Shown: positions 6,464 through 6,857 of the stretch, piece after piece
Numbering within the stretch: the first letter of the stretch is position 1
How the letters are laid out: every line of letters begins with the position of its first letter
DNA from: Oxalobacteraceae bacterium
GTDB lineage: Bacteria > Pseudomonadota > Gammaproteobacteria > Burkholderiales > Burkholderiaceae_D
DNA length: 6,857 bases
Direction of reading: 5' to 3'
NCBI GenBank assembly: GCA_027485535.1
Contig: JAIXQV010000095.1
Location: 1 to 6,857, forward strand
Made by a program: the position numbers and the translations under genes
Notes under the pieces: generated by a model
The model's input: the letters and a program-made list of their open reading frames with translations, nothing else
Told to the model about the DNA's origin: nothing
Databases searched by the model: none

Positions 6464-6485
6464 GGTAATGGCGAGGGCGGATTCA

Positions 6486-6491
6486 TACACT
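6486..6491 (+). promoter_or_regulatory. Candidate -10 TACACT of the FNR-type promoter
   Basis: TACACT matches four of six consensus bases and predicts a start near 6498, which puts the palindrome at about -41.5. This gives a leader of some 50 bases before the hemN relic and about 190 before the TauE/SafE gene. Confidence 0.5.
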
Positions 6492-6547
6492 GCAAGCGCC
6501 TAGCAGACGCACGCCTGCGCTGACGGCGAGCAGCGAGTTTTGTGAGC

Positions 6548-6685
6548 ATGCCCACTATCCCCTTTCATTCGGTGCAGCAGGTTGAGCAGTTGCATTTCGG
6601 TGGCGGTACACTCATCTATCTGTCAGACGAACAGATGGGCAAGCTGATGCAGCATCCTCCCTTAAGCTATTCACGCACGGTATAG
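6548..6685 (+). pseudogene. hemN: Relic of hemN, oxygen-independent coproporphyrinogen III dehydrogenase
   Basis: A 45-codon open frame whose residues 11-34 read QVEQLHFGGGT, then LIYLSDEQMGKLM. This is the HemN segment just after the radical-SAM cysteine cluster, where intact proteins read VxQLHxGGGTPTxL. The intact enzyme is about 455 residues and converts coproporphyrinogen III to protoporphyrinogen IX without oxygen. Here the CxxxCxxC cluster and everything beyond this block are gone, the conserved proline after GGGT is leucine, and the frame runs into ten unrelated residues and a TAG. The protein cannot be active. The first nine residues do not look like HemN either, so deletion probably occurred on both sides. 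An FNR-type promoter remains upstream, as expected for an anaerobic haem gene. The stop is two bases before the next gene's GTG. Confidence 0.8.
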
Positions 6686-6687
6686 GT

Positions 6688-6857
6688 GTGACCTTACTCT
6701 CGCTACTGCCAATCTTCCTGATAGGTCTTCTCGGCGGCGTTCATTGTGTTGGTATGTGCGGCGGCATTGTGGGTGCATTCGCAGTTGCTGCGCCACGCCG
6801 TTCTATCCCGATACAGCCTGATGGTGTACCTAACCACGCATCGACCATCGTCGACAC
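6688..6857 (+). CDS. TauE/SafE-like (DsbD_2/UreH-type) membrane protein, N-terminal part
   Basis: The first 56 codons of a gene cut by the right edge. The start VTLLSLLPIFLIGLLGGVHC leads into HCVGMCGGIVGAF (19-31), with His19, Cys20 and Cys24. This is typical of the polytopic membrane family annotated as sulfite exporter TauE/SafE or cytochrome-biogenesis transmembrane protein, often encoded beside cbb3 oxidase and fnr genes. A role in metal (probably copper) handling or oxidase assembly is inferred from that context, not shown. After the first membrane segment comes a polar stretch, RRSIPIQPDGVPNH (37-50). The start is GTG; no in-frame ATG precedes it and no good Shine-Dalgarno is visible. 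It begins two bases after the hemN relic's stop, so it may depend on translational coupling. Confidence 0.82.
   Translation, partial: MTLLSLLPIFLIGLLGGVHCVGMCGGIVGAFAVAAPRRSIPIQPDGVPNHASTIVD

Overview
The window reads as chromosomal DNA from a betaproteobacterium. The reasons are mid-50s GC by eye, the Orn / M48 peptidase / pterin dehydratase / RsgA neighbourhood, FNR-type regulatory boxes, and a cbb3-oxidase-associated TauE/SafE-type gene beside a hemN relic. A Burkholderiales member such as an Oxalobacteraceae relative is a reasonable guess, but nothing here fixes genus or family. There are eight essentially complete genes, one gene cut by the right edge, and one gene relic. No tRNA, rRNA, CRISPR array, insertion sequence or phage gene was seen.

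Left part (1-2625, minus strand): a compact operon reads M48 Ste24-type membrane protease, then pterin-4a-carbinolamine dehydratase, then the ribosome-assembly GTPase RsgA. Junctions are tight (5 bp, then a 4-bp ATGA overlap). A strong stem-loop at 36-63 lies beyond rsgA and may end the transcript. Divergent from this operon is oligoribonuclease (orn, 2695-3276, plus). It converges on a YecA/UPF0149 protein (3285-3866, minus), with an inverted repeat over both stop codons.

Middle part (3919-4908, plus): an SrkA/YihE-type stress-response protein kinase. A good -10 element lies almost against its ATG and no Shine-Dalgarno is visible, so the message may be leaderless.

Right part (4905-6857) is the most interesting. 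Two 14-bp perfect-arm palindromes, TTGACTGAGGTCAA (4905-4918) and TTGACTTAGGTCAA (6450-6463), differ at one spacer base. Each has a TACANT hexamer centred 31-32 bp downstream, the geometry of a class II FNR/ANR-activated promoter. The first box overlaps the kinase stop codon and drives a single-domain universal stress protein. The second drives a 45-codon relic of hemN (oxygen-independent coproporphyrinogen III dehydrogenase) followed by the start of a TauE/SafE-like membrane gene of the kind found beside cbb3 oxidase genes. A tandem-domain universal stress protein lies between, on the minus strand.

The reading is a small low-oxygen/stress module under an FNR-family regulator, from which hemN has been almost wholly deleted while its apparent promoter survives in front of the membrane gene. 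I do not see a wholly new system. The hemN relic with its retained promoter and the paired boxes are the best leads.
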